Of a stretch of DNA of 47,325 nt, positions 47,325 to 47,325 are shown in pieces (the first letter of the stretch is position 1; each line of letters begins with the position of its first letter). The position numbers were made by a program, and so were the translations under genes. Source of the DNA: an uncultured Pseudomonadota bacterium (lineage in GTDB: Bacteria > Myxococcota_A > Bradymonadia > Bradymonadales > GCA-2716585); contig CAKZKQ010000015.1 in the NCBI GenBank assembly GCA_937123825.1, positions 1 to 47,325 of the forward strand. The letters run 5' to 3'. The notes below the pieces were generated by a model, which was not told where the DNA came from, made no database searches, and saw only the letters and a program-made list of their open reading frames with translations.

Positions 47325-47325
47325 A

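Overview
GC-rich bacterial DNA packed with very acidic, aspartate- and cysteine-rich lipoproteins. Many carry an Asn-Asn-Asp tripeptide spacer directly after the lipidated cysteine, alongside MopE-type and thrombospondin-3 calcium-binding repeats, Hanks-type Ser/Thr kinases and cytochrome c/FG-GAP proteins. That mix fits a Myxococcota/Bradymonadia-like 'deltaproteobacterium'. The assignment is an inference from gene content; no rRNA or other phylogenetic marker lies in the window. No tRNA, rRNA, CRISPR array, phage or insertion sequence was recognised.

Layout. 1-6140: a Cys-rich lipoprotein (5' end cut by the window), a DDAH-type hydrolase, a large multi-repeat lipoprotein with a cytochrome-like tail, and a small membrane protein. 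6174-6307: a long palindromic element between convergent genes. 6335-10906: an L,D-transpeptidase lipoprotein, a Tat-exported aldo/keto reductase and a cytochrome c/FG-GAP lipoprotein. 10912-17042: a kinase-ATPase-TPR regulator translationally coupled to a HEAT-like protein. 17304-25416: a tightly packed six-gene minus-strand operon. 25417-26174: a gene-free, repeat-rich stretch. 26175-32040: a membrane protein and a kelch-like lipoprotein, divergent from a TSP3-VWA-MopE adhesin-like lipoprotein. 32128-35488: a metzincin lipoprotein, HEAT lipoprotein and membrane Ser/Thr kinase operon. 35768-39153: smaller genes (PDZ lipoprotein, FAH-family hydrolase, BtuF-like protein, PH-like membrane protein, SH3-like lipoprotein). 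39322-47116: two tandemly duplicated MopE-repeat lipoproteins and an SGNH/GDSL lipoprotein. 47117-47324: the start of a 113-bp-period repeat that runs to the window edge.

The most notable system is the six-gene operon, in transcription order: ecdysteroid-kinase/APH-like phosphotransferase, cytochrome P450, GDP-mannose 4,6-dehydratase, GDP-L-fucose synthase, a fusion of a CrtC/AttH-type lipocalin domain with a type III (eukaryote-like) geranylgeranyl-diphosphate synthase, and an MGDG-synthase-like glycosyltransferase. Four of the five junctions overlap by 1-4 nt and the fifth gap is 11 nt, so the products are probably made together. The simplest reading is a pathway that makes a C20 (or longer) isoprenoid, hydrates or cyclises it, oxidises it, and decorates it with a deoxysugar (fucose). 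This resembles the logic of cyanobacterial myxol fucosides but uses different parts. The fusion protein is the most unusual component. The product is unknown, and the functional scheme is inference.

The surface lipoproteins look like one toolkit: a lipid anchor, an NND or P/E/D stalk, Ca2+-binding repeats, then an effector or binding domain (PPC, VWA, cytochrome-like, SGNH, L,D-transpeptidase, metzincin).
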